DNA of 31,274 bases from Lachnospiraceae bacterium (GCA_003535955.1 DPZM01000110.1:1-31274); one strand, 5' to 3'. Counted from the first letter of the stretch, positions 16,532 to 24,481 are shown. Translations and numbers: made by a program. The notes: generated from the sequence alone by a model not told the origin.

Positions 16532-17902
16532 ATGGTCTTTAGCTCACTTTTGTTTTTATTCTGGTTCATACCGGTTTTCTTCATCATATATTATCTTGTT
16601 CCGGGCAAAGTCAAAAATCCGGTGCTTTTTTTGGGCAGCATCGTTTTCTACGGATGGGGCGAGCCCAAGTACCTTATACTTCTTCTTGTATCCATAACAG
16701 TAAACTGGCTGGCAGGTATCCTGATAGGCCGCTTAAGAGGGAGAGGAGATAAGGCTGTGCTTGTATGTGCGATCACCTTCGACCTATCCATGCTCTTCTT
16801 CTTTAAATACATCAATTTCTTCATAGAAAACATTAATTCACTCACAGGATCTTCAATAGATCAGGTTAACATAACATTGCCTCTTGGGATCAGTTTTTAC
16901 ACCTTCCAGATCATGTCCTATGTGATCGACCTCTACCGGGGAAAGGTGGAGGTTGAAAAATCATTTATCAATCTGGGGACTTATCTGTGTATGTTTCCCC
17001 AGCTTATTGCCGGGCCGATCGTTGTATACAGCAATGTATCACAAAGGCTTAAGGAAAGGCATATCGGCTTACCGGACGTTGAAGACGGCCTTAAGCTCTT
17101 TACTCTTGGCCTTGCTTCCAAGGTACTTATCGCGAATAATGCGGGGGCTTTATGGAAGGAACTTGAGGATATCGGTTATGTGAACCTGTCGGCGCCACTT
17201 GCCTGGCTGGGTATGCTTGCCTACACGATACAGATTTACTTTGACTTTAACGGGTATTCCATGATGGCTATAGGACTGGGAAGAATGCTGGGATTTGAAT
17301 TCCCTAAAAACTTCAATCTGCCCTATACATCCCTTTCCGTTACAGAGTACTGGCGAAGGTGGCACATGACCCTGTCGGGCTGGTTCAGGGATTATCTATA
17401 TATTCCCTTGGGGGGCAACAGGGTAAGCAGGGGAAGGATGGTGGTCAACCTTTTTATTGTATGGTTTGCCACCGGCTTCTGGCATGGAGCTGACTGGAAC
17501 TTTATCCTCTGGGGCCTATATTTCTTTGTACTGCTTATGATAGAACGGTCCGGCTTTAAGGACTTCCTTTTAAAACATAAGGCATTGGCAAGGATATATT
17601 CACTGCTCGCCATCGGGTTCGGGTGGATGCTCTTTGCGATATCCGATCTTAAGCAGCTTGGTATATACATATCAAGGCTCTTTACCGGAGGGATATCGCC
17701 TGAGGTCCTTTATTATATTAGAAACTACGGATTTATTCTGATCCTTGGATGCATTTTATCATCCGGTCTCGGAAACCGTTTATACGAAAGGATAAAGGAA
17801 AGGACTCTGATCTGTATACCGATACTCACGGCCCTGTTCATACTATGCACAGCCTACCTTGCCGATGCATCCTTCAATCCCTTCTTGTATTTCAGATTTT
17901 AG
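16532..17902 (+). CDS. MBOAT-family membrane O-acyltransferase (AlgI/DltB-like)
   Basis: A 456-residue polytopic membrane protein of the MBOAT family, which passes acyl groups across the membrane onto extracellular polymers. Visible family signatures are FYGWGEPKYL near the start, LPLGISFYTFQIMSYVIDLYRG, FPQLIAGPIV, YFDFNGYSMMAIGLGRMLGF, FNLPYTSLSVTEYWRRWHMTLSGWFRDYLYIPLGGNR, and WHGADWNFILWG with catalytic His318. About ten hydrophobic segments are apparent. GGGAG precedes ATG 16532. The DHHW protein gene follows 37 bases later, the partner typical of AlgI-AlgJ type systems. I infer acetylation of a cell-surface polysaccharide. DltB of the D-alanylation pathway is unlikely, because no dltA or dltC is present. 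Confidence 0.93.
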   Translation: MVFSSLLFLFWFIPVFFIIYYLVPGKVKNPVLFLGSIVFYGWGEPKYLILLLVSITVNWLAGILIGRLRGRGDKAVLVCAITFDLSMLFFFKYINFFIENINSLTGSSIDQVNITLPLGISFYTFQIMSYVIDLYRGKVEVEKSFINLGTYLCMFPQLIAGPIVVYSNVSQRLKERHIGLPDVEDGLKLFTLGLASKVLIANNAGALWKELEDIGYVNLSAPLAWLGMLAYTIQIYFDFNGYSMMAIGLGRMLGFEFPKNFNLPYTSLSVTEYWRRWHMTLSGWFRDYLYIPLGGNRVSRGRMVVNLFIVWFATGFWHGADWNFILWGLYFFVLLMIERSGFKDFLLKHKALARIYSLLAIGFGWMLFAISDLKQLGIYISRLFTGGISPEVLYYIRNYGFILILGCILSSGLGNRLYERIKERTLICIPILTALFILCTAYLADASFNPFLYFRF

Positions 17903-17924
17903 AACAGTATGATACGAAGCGGAC

Positions 17925-17933
17925 TGGTATAAT
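17925..17933 (+). promoter_or_regulatory. Extended -10 promoter placing the transcript start at the DHHW-gene ATG
   Basis: TGGTATAAT is a perfect extended -10, followed by six bases (AAAACT) and ATG 17940. No consensus -35 is seen. No ribosome site precedes the ATG. The geometry is the same as at holA and the amidase gene. Confidence 0.55.
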
Positions 17934-17939
17934 AAAACT

Positions 17940-19100
17940 ATGATCAAAGAAATATTAAAGTACAAATTCACAATTATAATATCAATCCTTCTCCTGACAA
18001 CCTGTATCACTTATCTGTTCAGGTCTGAGCCGATATTTTCAGAGAGCGAGAATCGCTATCTTGCAGGCCGCCCCAAGATAACGCTGTCGGGCCTTGCCGA
18101 CGGTTCCTTTATGGACTCATTTGAACTTTATGTAAAGGAACAGCTCCCTTTCAGGGATGGCCTTATTAAACTTAAGGCACTTACGGAGCTTGCTCAGTTC
18201 AAGAACGAGAACAACGGTATAATAAGAGGTCGCGAAGGATATCTTTTTGAGAAGCTTATCAAAACAGAGCAACAGCTTGAGAAGAACGAGGCGGCAATTG
18301 TCAATTTTGTAAAGGATACGGACAGGGAGATAAATGTATGCATAATCCCCAACTCGTTTGAGATAATCACCGATAAACTGCCGGCTCCTTTTCCCAACAT
18401 ATCGGAACAGGAGAGGATATCCCTTTTCTATGACAGGTTAAAGGTAATGGAAAACGTCCATACCATAGATATGTATGATGTACTGAATGCTCATAAGGAT
18501 GAGTATATATATTACAGGACCGACCATCACTGGACGACGCAGGGGGCTTATTACGGCTACAGCCGTCTGTGCGATGAGATGGGGCTTGATCCGGTTGATA
18601 TAAAGAGCATTGATGGGTTAAAGAAGGAAGTAGACGGTTTTTTGGGTACCTATTATTCAAAATACAGAGGAGCCTTTATACAACCTGATACTCTTACCTA
18701 TTATGATATCGCCGTCAAGGGATATAAGGCCGGAAAAGATAATTATGACTCTCTTTACGATACATCAAAGCTTGAAGTATATGATAAATATGCTATGTTT
18801 ATGCATGGTAATGAGGGATTGAGCATTGTCGACAGTGTGGGCGTTAACGACAGTGAGGAAGATGGTGTGCATAATATTGAATCAACTGAAAAAGAGCTGA
18901 TGATCTTTAAGGATTCCTACTCCAATTGTCTGATCCCTTTTCTTACATATGATTATGACAGGATTACGGTTGTTGATCTGAGATATTATGCCGATCCGGT
19001 AAGCAGTCTTTTGGACGAGCACCGGGATGCGGATATACTTCTGATCTATAATTTTATGCATTTTAATGAAGATAATCATTTTTACAGATTGACAAGTTAA
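17940..19100 (+). CDS. DHHW-motif protein (AlgJ/AlgX-like, polysaccharide O-acylation partner)
   Basis: A 386-residue protein with an N-terminal membrane anchor or signal (about 8-26) and an extracellular SGNH-like domain. The namesake motif is TDHHWTTQGAYYGY, with Asp195, His196, His197 and Trp198. SESENRYLAGRPKI near the N-terminus, VKEQLPFRDGLIKLKA, and FKDSYSNCLIPFL later are all family signatures; the last supplies the nucleophile-type Ser. Such proteins take an acyl group from an MBOAT partner and transfer it to a glycan, and the MBOAT gene is directly upstream. The downstream SGNH gene continues the cassette. The start is supported by the hydrophobic N-terminus, although no ribosome site is present. 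Confidence 0.88.
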   Translation: MIKEILKYKFTIIISILLLTTCITYLFRSEPIFSESENRYLAGRPKITLSGLADGSFMDSFELYVKEQLPFRDGLIKLKALTELAQFKNENNGIIRGREGYLFEKLIKTEQQLEKNEAAIVNFVKDTDREINVCIIPNSFEIITDKLPAPFPNISEQERISLFYDRLKVMENVHTIDMYDVLNAHKDEYIYYRTDHHWTTQGAYYGYSRLCDEMGLDPVDIKSIDGLKKEVDGFLGTYYSKYRGAFIQPDTLTYYDIAVKGYKAGKDNYDSLYDTSKLEVYDKYAMFMHGNEGLSIVDSVGVNDSEEDGVHNIESTEKELMIFKDSYSNCLIPFLTYDYDRITVVDLRYYADPVSSLLDEHRDADILLIYNFMHFNEDNHFYRLTS

Positions 19101-19147
19101 AAAAAGGATTTATCATATTAGTTATCCCGTTTTTATAAGGAAATAAT

Positions 19148-20185
19148 ATGGATTATAACAATACACCTTCATATACAAGTGATATGGAATCCCTTATAAA
19201 GAAACGTCGTATAATAAGGGCATCCGCAGTGGGGCTGGTCGTTATCTGTTCCGTATTCCTTGCGATCATGTCGGGCGCTATGATCGCCATGTGGAGTACC
19301 GGCAAGACATCTCAGGATCTTTCGGCAGTGCTTAACGGAACTTATGTGGAAGCAAGGGTAAAGGATGAGAAGCTGCGGCTCGAAGAAGAGGCCAAGGCTG
19401 CTGCTGAGGCCAAGGCTCTTGAGGAAGCACAGAGGGCGGAAGAGGAAGCTTCAACAGGTGAAGAAGCAGGTGATAACATGGAAGACAGTGGCGGATCCGA
19501 AAATCCCGAGGTGGTAAATGAGGTCTCCGCTGAGACGGATGCCACGCTCAATGCGGCAGCAGGCATAAACGAATATGTTGATCCCAATGTTAATTACCCC
19601 CTTGAATACCGGACTGTTGATGCGAGCTATTTTGATGATGCTCTCTTCATAGGTGATTCAAGGCTGCAGGGCTTCGGTATGTATTCCGGGCTTCCGGGAA
19701 CTTTCTACGCTGCTACGGGCTTCCAGCTTTATAAATATGATACGATGAAGGTTGTCAACACTGATGCCGGCAAGGTTCCTATCCTTGATGCACTGCAGTA
19801 CGATACCTTTACCAAGATATATATAAAGGTTGGTCTTAACGAAATGGGCGGTAATGATAATATATTTGAGAGCAGATATATTGAGCTTGTTGACAGGCTC
19901 CGTCAGAGCCAACCCCGTGCCATAGTTTATGTTCATGGCCTTTTACCTGTAACTGCGGCAAAGTCAGGCTCTGACAAGGTACATAACAATACCAATGTTG
20001 AGAAGAGAAACGATCAGCTTAAAAAAATAGCTGCCGAGCAGGGCTGCTATTATCTTGATGTAGGTTCGGCTCTTGCAGGCCCGGATGGGGCGCTCCCTGC
20101 CGAGATGGCAGCGGATGGCATACATCTTAAGGCCCAGTATATGGATATGTGGAAGCAATATCTTATGACACATGCGGTAGAGTAA
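19148..20185 (+). CDS. Membrane-anchored SGNH/GDSL-type hydrolase or acyltransferase
   Basis: The 345-residue protein has a short cytoplasmic N-terminus and one membrane segment (about 24-46). An Ala/Glu/Lys-rich coiled-coil stalk covers about 70-105 and an acidic linker reaches 140. The SGNH domain starts at about 160: GDSRL gives nucleophile Ser171, KVGLNEMGG gives the block III Asn, and ADGIH gives Asp323 and His326. The catalytic set therefore looks complete. The domain would face outside the cell. AAGG lies 8 bases before ATG 19148. Its place after the MBOAT and DHHW genes suggests that it adds, trims or edits acyl groups on the same polymer; the direction of the reaction cannot be told. 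Confidence 0.85.
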   Translation: MDYNNTPSYTSDMESLIKKRRIIRASAVGLVVICSVFLAIMSGAMIAMWSTGKTSQDLSAVLNGTYVEARVKDEKLRLEEEAKAAAEAKALEEAQRAEEEASTGEEAGDNMEDSGGSENPEVVNEVSAETDATLNAAAGINEYVDPNVNYPLEYRTVDASYFDDALFIGDSRLQGFGMYSGLPGTFYAATGFQLYKYDTMKVVNTDAGKVPILDALQYDTFTKIYIKVGLNEMGGNDNIFESRYIELVDRLRQSQPRAIVYVHGLLPVTAAKSGSDKVHNNTNVEKRNDQLKKIAAEQGCYYLDVGSALAGPDGALPAEMAADGIHLKAQYMDMWKQYLMTHAVE

Positions 20186-20221
20186 AAACAGATATTTTCA
20201 ATAGTATAGAGGAGACAGATT

Positions 20222-20686
20222 ATGAAAAAGAAATTATTGACAGCAGGAATGGTCATCATGCTTGGTATCGCAGCAGCCGGATGCGGTGGTTCGGGTAAGG
20301 ATGTTGATGTAAACGGACTATCGGAAGCACTTCACTCACAGATCACCTATAAAGACGAATTGGCACCGATCGATCTTGATACGGCGAAGATGTTTTACAG
20401 CTTTTCGGATGCTGATATATCAGAGGCTGTATTCTATGAGAGCAGCGGAGCAACGGCGGAGGAAATAGCAGTGATCAAGTGCGGCTCAAAGGAAGGGGCT
20501 GACAAGATCGAGGCTGCTCTTAATACACGGGTTGAGGAACAGAAGGAAGCATATACTGACTATGTTCCGGCCGAGCTCGAGAAACTGAATGCAGCTGTTG
20601 TTGTAAAGTCAGGCAATACAGCTGTTTTGTCCGTAAGTGATGACCCTGACAAGGCCAGAGAAATAATAGGGACCTTTACGAAATGA
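20222..20686 (+). CDS. DUF4358 lipoprotein
   Basis: A 154-residue lipoprotein. The signal ends in AAAGC (Cys21) and is followed by a Gly/Ser linker. The body matches DUF4358: a strand pair around DLDTAKMFYSFSDADISEAVFYESSGATAEEIAVIK, then a long helix (KIEAALNTRVEEQKEAYTDY) and a closing VVVKSGNTAVLSVSDD strand. The function is unknown; the family is common in Lachnospiraceae and often sits beside MBOAT/DHHW/SGNH genes, as here. A clear GAGGAG precedes the ATG. It is the last gene of the surface cassette. No convincing terminator follows; the sequence becomes AT-rich before the promoter at 20807. Confidence 0.82.
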   Translation: MKKKLLTAGMVIMLGIAAAGCGGSGKDVDVNGLSEALHSQITYKDELAPIDLDTAKMFYSFSDADISEAVFYESSGATAEEIAVIKCGSKEGADKIEAALNTRVEEQKEAYTDYVPAELEKLNAAVVVKSGNTAVLSVSDDPDKAREIIGTFTK

Positions 20687-20806
20687 TTGGATTAGCTGAA
20701 TAATATAAAATGTATAAACAATTTCGGGTATTCTGAATATATAAACTAATAATACAAATGAATTAAGAAAAAAATGAAAAAAATGTCACGTTTTTGGCAA
20801 AAAGTG

Positions 20807-20835
20807 TTGACAAATCCTTAGGCCTATACTATAAT
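20807..20835 (+). promoter_or_regulatory. Consensus sigma-A promoter of the stand-alone RNA
   Basis: TTGACA (20807-20812), exactly 17 bases, TATAAT (20830-20835): a perfect match to the housekeeping consensus. Upstream A-tracts (about 20761-20785) resemble an UP element. The expected transcript start is near 20842. No protein gene follows on this strand within the gap. Confidence 0.85.
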
Positions 20836-20841
20836 CATAAT

Positions 20842-21195
20842 TGTAAAAAGAAGAAAAGATATCATTGATCAATAAGTTTCAAATTCGCCGAACGGGTGTC
20901 GTGACAGAGGTTATGGGTCTTAAGACACGGTATTAGAACAGGACAGGCAATGAAAAGCGAAGGTGCGTTGAGAAGGGAAGTGCACTCAAAAGTCCGGGTA
21001 CCGAACTAATGTCGTTACAATTGAATAGGGAGTCAGATAATTGATTAGTGCAATGGCACTTAAAAATTAACATAAATCATTTGACCCCGGGAAGGTATTT
21101 GAAACGGAAAAGGAAGGTGCAGTCCATTGGGAACTGAGGAAACACGGTGAGAGCGGATGCAGACGAAATCGAGTCGGCATCCGCTCTTGTATTAT
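20842..21195 (+). ncRNA. Structured non-coding RNA of unassigned family (raiA-type is one candidate)
   Basis: This occupies most of the 547-base gap between the DUF4358 gene and the convergent GGDEF-EAL gene. A 9-bp perfect helix (20876-20884 with 21097-21105) closes a core of about 230 bases. Inside it are a possible 5-bp helix 20884-20888/20957-20961 (sharing one base with the closing helix), GTGTC/GACAC (20896-20900/20924-20928), TTGAG/CTCAA (20968-20972/20985-20989), CCGGG/CCCGG (20994-20998/21086-21090), CTAAT/ATTAG with CAATT/AATTG (21006-21048), and AGTGC/GCACT (21047-21060, competing with ATTAG for two bases). A 3' hairpin (21120-21136) and a terminator-like stem follow. The core size resembles raiA RNA, but I could not match a consensus from memory. 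It has no downstream gene on its strand, so it acts in trans or as an autonomous RNA. Ends are predictions. Confidence 0.7.
21150..21192 (+). terminator. Terminator-like hairpin at the end of the non-coding RNA
   Basis: AGAGCGGATGC (21150-21160) pairs perfectly with GCATCCGCTCT (21177-21187); the 16-base loop can form an extra GAC/GTC pair. The tail TGTATTAT is only moderately T-rich. On the minus strand the hairpin is not followed by T residues, so it serves the plus-strand RNA rather than the convergent gene. Confidence 0.6.
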
Positions 21196-21233
21196 GCGCA
21201 GAAAATGTCTTATTTCAATGAAAAGCTCCGGTC

Positions 21234-22970
21234 TTAAGCCACCACCAGCTTATCGGCCTCCTCGGGCAGCATGGGGCGTCCCCATATATATCCCTGTATA
21301 TAATCACATCCTGTTGCCTTTAATGTTTCGAGCTGATCTTCGGTTTCAACACCCTCGGATATAACTTCAAGGTTCATTATGTGACCGATCGAAATGATGG
21401 CAGCGACATATTGTCTTGAAGACTCACTTGAATTCATTGCGTCAATAAAAGACTTGTCAATCTTGAGGATATCACAAGGAATCTTATTTAAGTAGCTTAA
21501 TGATGAGTAACCGGTTCCGAAATCATCTATTGCCACCCTTATTCCAAGTTTCTTGAGCTCATTAAGATTCTGCAGGGCTTTGCCGGCAGAGTCAAGCATG
21601 ATGGATTCCGTGATCTCAAGTCCCAGCTGCCTTGCCGGTATTCCGTATGCCTTCAGGATACTCCTGACTTCATTTACATAATCGTTCTTCATAAGATGTC
21701 TTACGGAAACATTGACACTCAGTATTATACCGGTACCTGTCCGGCTTATAAGATCACCGAAATACTCGGCAGCCTTTTTGAAAACCCTTGAGTCCACCTT
21801 ATCGATCTGTCCCGAATTCTCGGCAGCAGGTATGAATTCGGCGGGACTGATCAGGTTGCCCTGCATATCACGCATCCGCGCAAGAGCTTCGAAACCTCTA
21901 AGCTTGTGGTTGATATCATATTGAGGCTGAAGGTTGATAAAAACATGATCGTTATCCAAAGCATTTCTTATCTTACTTTCGGTTTCAAGAGAGTGCTCTT
22001 CACTTAAAAGATCGGGTGTAAAACGCAGAATGTGGTTGCTTGAGTTGTCTGTCTTTACCTGATACATGGCTGCATCGGCATAGGAGAAGAGTGAATCGGG
22101 ATTTACCGTATCAATAGGGAATTCGGCGTAGCCGAAGCTTGCGGTCATATAGAAGTCATAATCCCTGATGGTAATCCTGCTCTCCAAAATAGATGAGTAG
22201 TAGCGGATAGTCTTCATTATATCGTCATTGTTCTTATAATCGCGGATAATAAGCGAGAACTCATCGCCGCCCTGTCTTGTGACAAAATCGAGTGTTCCGG
22301 TAGCCCGGCTGTCTGCAGCAGCCCTCCACCTGGATGCGATCTCACACAGGACATCATTCCCGGTCGCATGCCCCATAGTGTCGTTTATGTTTTTGAAATT
22401 GTTAAGGTCGATGGATACAAAAGCGAATCTTGTTTTATCTTCGGCAAGCTGGTTCATGAGTTCCGAGCATGCAAACCTGTTGGGCAGCCCGGTGAGCCTG
22501 TCGGTTACGGCCTGTGCGCGGATGCCCTTCTGGAATTTATCGATCTGAAGGTTGTTGACATAGATGATAATAACCGCAACGACAGTCAGAAGGTTGGAAA
22601 AAATCCCCCCGAGATTGATAAAATTGTGTCGGACTATTATGTTTATTATGATCATCGGGAATTGCATGAGAACCAGGACGAGGGAGGCTATCATACCCGG
22701 TTTTTTATAAAAAACAGCGAGCAGGATCGCGGAGATATTACAGATTGATGAGAACGCACCGGCGAAAGAAGAAACCGGGGCAGGTACTCCCGCGATCAGA
22801 ATGATCCTGCCGCTTCTTGCAACCCTTGTGATGACAAAGGTGGTTATAAGGTACAGGATTATAAGAAAGAAAAAATACCCCTTGGGAGCAGCCTTTCTTA
22901 CCGAGAGTGTATTGATCGTGTCATTCATGTTGCTGGATTTTCCGCCAAATCCGGGGGCATTAGCATCCAT
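21234..22970 (-). CDS. Membrane GGDEF-EAL protein (cyclic-di-GMP synthase/phosphodiesterase)
   Basis: A 578-residue c-di-GMP enzyme. The N-terminal 150 residues hold about five or six membrane segments. The GGDEF domain has an intact GGDEF at 234-238 (RQGGDEFSLI) but no RxxD inhibitory site in front of it. The EAL domain starts near 340, with GFEALAR (Glu361), NVSVRHL, LEITES, AIDDFGTGYSS, LKIDKSFI, EGVET and QGYIWGRP, so all usual metal-binding residues are present. Both activities are possible. The start is chosen at 22970 because AAGGAG (22978-22983) lies 7 bases upstream. A longer frame to 23030 would overlap the promoter itself. An ATG at 23003, six bases past the -10, is an alternative in-frame leaderless start. 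Confidence 0.9.
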   Translation of the reverse strand: MDANAPGFGGKSSNMNDTINTLSVRKAAPKGYFFFLIILYLITTFVITRVARSGRIILIAGVPAPVSSFAGAFSSICNISAILLAVFYKKPGMIASLVLVLMQFPMIIINIIVRHNFINLGGIFSNLLTVVAVIIIYVNNLQIDKFQKGIRAQAVTDRLTGLPNRFACSELMNQLAEDKTRFAFVSIDLNNFKNINDTMGHATGNDVLCEIASRWRAAADSRATGTLDFVTRQGGDEFSLIIRDYKNNDDIMKTIRYYSSILESRITIRDYDFYMTASFGYAEFPIDTVNPDSLFSYADAAMYQVKTDNSSNHILRFTPDLLSEEHSLETESKIRNALDNDHVFINLQPQYDINHKLRGFEALARMRDMQGNLISPAEFIPAAENSGQIDKVDSRVFKKAAEYFGDLISRTGTGIILSVNVSVRHLMKNDYVNEVRSILKAYGIPARQLGLEITESIMLDSAGKALQNLNELKKLGIRVAIDDFGTGYSSLSYLNKIPCDILKIDKSFIDAMNSSESSRQYVAAIISIGHIMNLEVISEGVETEDQLETLKATGCDYIQGYIWGRPMLPEEADKLVVA

Positions 22971-23009
22971 ATCGGTTCTCCTTGTCTGTTCCATCATAAT
23001 CATTATTCC

Positions 23010-23038
23010 ATTATAGTTTTTTACAGGCAAAAGGTCAA
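23010..23038 (-). promoter_or_regulatory. Promoter for the GGDEF-EAL gene
   Basis: On the minus strand: TTGACC (23038-23033), 17 bases, TATAAT (23015-23010). This is one mismatch from consensus. The transcript would start near 23003, which coincides with an in-frame ATG, and about 33 bases before the ATG at 22970 that has a ribosome site. Confidence 0.8.
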
Positions 23039-23080
23039 CTTCTGCAAGGGGATACCGGACTTTATTTTTTGCGGCCGAAA

Positions 23081-23089
23081 TGATAAAAT
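23081..23089 (+). promoter_or_regulatory. Extended -10 promoter placing the transcript start at the amidase ATG
   Basis: TGATAAAAT fits TGn plus a -10 with one mismatch. It is followed by six bases (GATTTT) and ATG 23096. No ribosome site is present. The -35 position reads TTTATT. It is divergent from the GGDEF-EAL promoter about 50 bases away. Confidence 0.5.
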
Positions 23090-23095
23090 GATTTT

Positions 23096-24481
23096 ATGAG
23101 AAAATATTTTCTGATAATTCTGGCAGGACTGTTTATTATTCTTGGTGTAAAAGAAGTATATGCGGCTCAGAATGTGGTTGTCGTGATCGATCCCGGACAT
23201 GGAGGATATGATGATGACTCCTCCGCTTTCGGTGCGATCTACAAGGATGAACTGTATGAAAAGGATGTAAACCTTACGACCGCTCTGGCTCTCAGGGATG
23301 AACTTGTGAAGTATAATAATGTGGAAGTTTACCTTACGAGAACGGATGACAGCCGGCTTTCACTTGAAGAACGTGTTGATTACGCGGTTTCTGTCGGAGC
23401 GGATGTTATGATAAGCTGTCACTACAATGCATCCGAGACACACATTTTTTACGGATCCGAGATATTCACTTCCGCATTCGGCAATTGTTATATGACCGGT
23501 AACTCTTTGGCTCAATGCATCATGGAACGATGGGAGGAGGACGGACTTAACAGTAAGGGGATCAAGACACGCATCGGCAAGAAGGGCAATGACTACTATG
23601 GAGTCATAAGGCTTGGAAAGTCGATGGGACTTCCCGTGATAATCATAGAGCATGGATATCTTGATAACCATATCGATTATGAGCGCCTGGGAACCGAAGC
23701 GGACTGGGAGCGTATGGGAAGGCTTGATGCCACCGGTATTGCCGATTATTTCGGTCTCAGCAAGGACAGTGTACTTGATGAGGTGATTCCAACCGTTCAT
23801 GTGGGAGAGCCGGAAGGAAGGGTTGAACCCGATACATCCGATCCGGTGGATGTGACTTTTGAGATACTTGAATCTGATTTTGACAATAACGTGCTGACCT
23901 ACGAGATAGGTGCAAATGAACCGGACGGAAAGCTCATGTATTACGGGGTGGCTCTGGGTGACCCGGAGAAGACACAGGCCTCGGATTATGCCGACCTTAT
24001 CCTGTGGGATGAAGGAAGTTCCAAAATGAGGGGAACCATAGATATTCCTACCGGATACAAGGGGATGATAACAGCCAGAGTCTATAATACCTACGAACTG
24101 TATACAGACAGTGAGACTCATGAGATCGACTTTAAAACCACGCTGGAAGAGAGGGCGAAGAAGCTTCAGGAAGAGGCTGAGGCTGCGAGACAGCGGGCAA
24201 AGGAGAAGGAAGAAGAGGCAAAAAGGCGGGAGCTGGAGAAGGAAATAGAGAGGCAGAAGGAAGAAGAGAGAAATGCTCTCGGCGATTTTTTCTTCTTTGT
24301 CGGTAATGGAGGAGAATCGGAAAAGAGCAGGGAGGCGAAGGATAAAAAAGAACTCTACACGGAAATACTGATAGCGATCATTCTTTTCGTTGTGCTCATA
24401 TGTCTGATAATCGTAAGGCACAGGAAGAAGATAACAAAGTTTCTTAAGAACTATGATGCTAATGACTGGGACCGATATTGA
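23096..24481 (+). CDS. N-acetylmuramoyl-L-alanine amidase, tethered by a C-terminal membrane segment
   Basis: This 461-residue cell-wall hydrolase would cut the bond between muramic acid and the stem peptide. A signal sequence (1-24, ending VYAA) is followed by an Amidase_3 domain with zinc and catalytic residues His35 (DPGHGG), Glu55 (YEKDVNL), His109 (SCHYNA) and Glu185 (IIEHGYLDN). About 250-345 is a beta-rich region. Then come a long charged coiled coil (about 345-405) and a membrane segment at about 420-442 followed by basic residues. The enzyme is thus probably held at the membrane by its C-terminus. It is the first gene of a run continuing into the MBL, thyA and folA genes. The start matches the signal peptide, although no ribosome site precedes it. 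Confidence 0.9.
   Translation: MRKYFLIILAGLFIILGVKEVYAAQNVVVVIDPGHGGYDDDSSAFGAIYKDELYEKDVNLTTALALRDELVKYNNVEVYLTRTDDSRLSLEERVDYAVSVGADVMISCHYNASETHIFYGSEIFTSAFGNCYMTGNSLAQCIMERWEEDGLNSKGIKTRIGKKGNDYYGVIRLGKSMGLPVIIIEHGYLDNHIDYERLGTEADWERMGRLDATGIADYFGLSKDSVLDEVIPTVHVGEPEGRVEPDTSDPVDVTFEILESDFDNNVLTYEIGANEPDGKLMYYGVALGDPEKTQASDYADLILWDEGSSKMRGTIDIPTGYKGMITARVYNTYELYTDSETHEIDFKTTLEERAKKLQEEAEAARQRAKEKEEEAKRRELEKEIERQKEEERNALGDFFFFVGNGGESEKSREAKDKKELYTEILIAIILFVVLICLIIVRHRKKITKFLKNYDANDWDRY

Noticed and set aside
20842..21195. RNase P RNA, tmRNA, 6S RNA, SRP RNA, a c-di-GMP riboswitch or a group II intron
   Set aside because: Length would suit some, but I found none of their hallmark sequences: no GAGGAAAGTCC/ACAGAA pair, no tRNA-like ends, no SRP GGAAGG/GNRA hairpin, no GEMM core, no domain V hairpin or reverse transcriptase. 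The one partial resemblance, AAAAGTCCGGG, is isolated.
22971..23030. Extended N-terminus of the GGDEF-EAL protein
   Set aside because: The extra codons between 23004 and 23030 overlap the -10 box and spacer of its own promoter; translation is more likely to begin at 22970 (or 23003).
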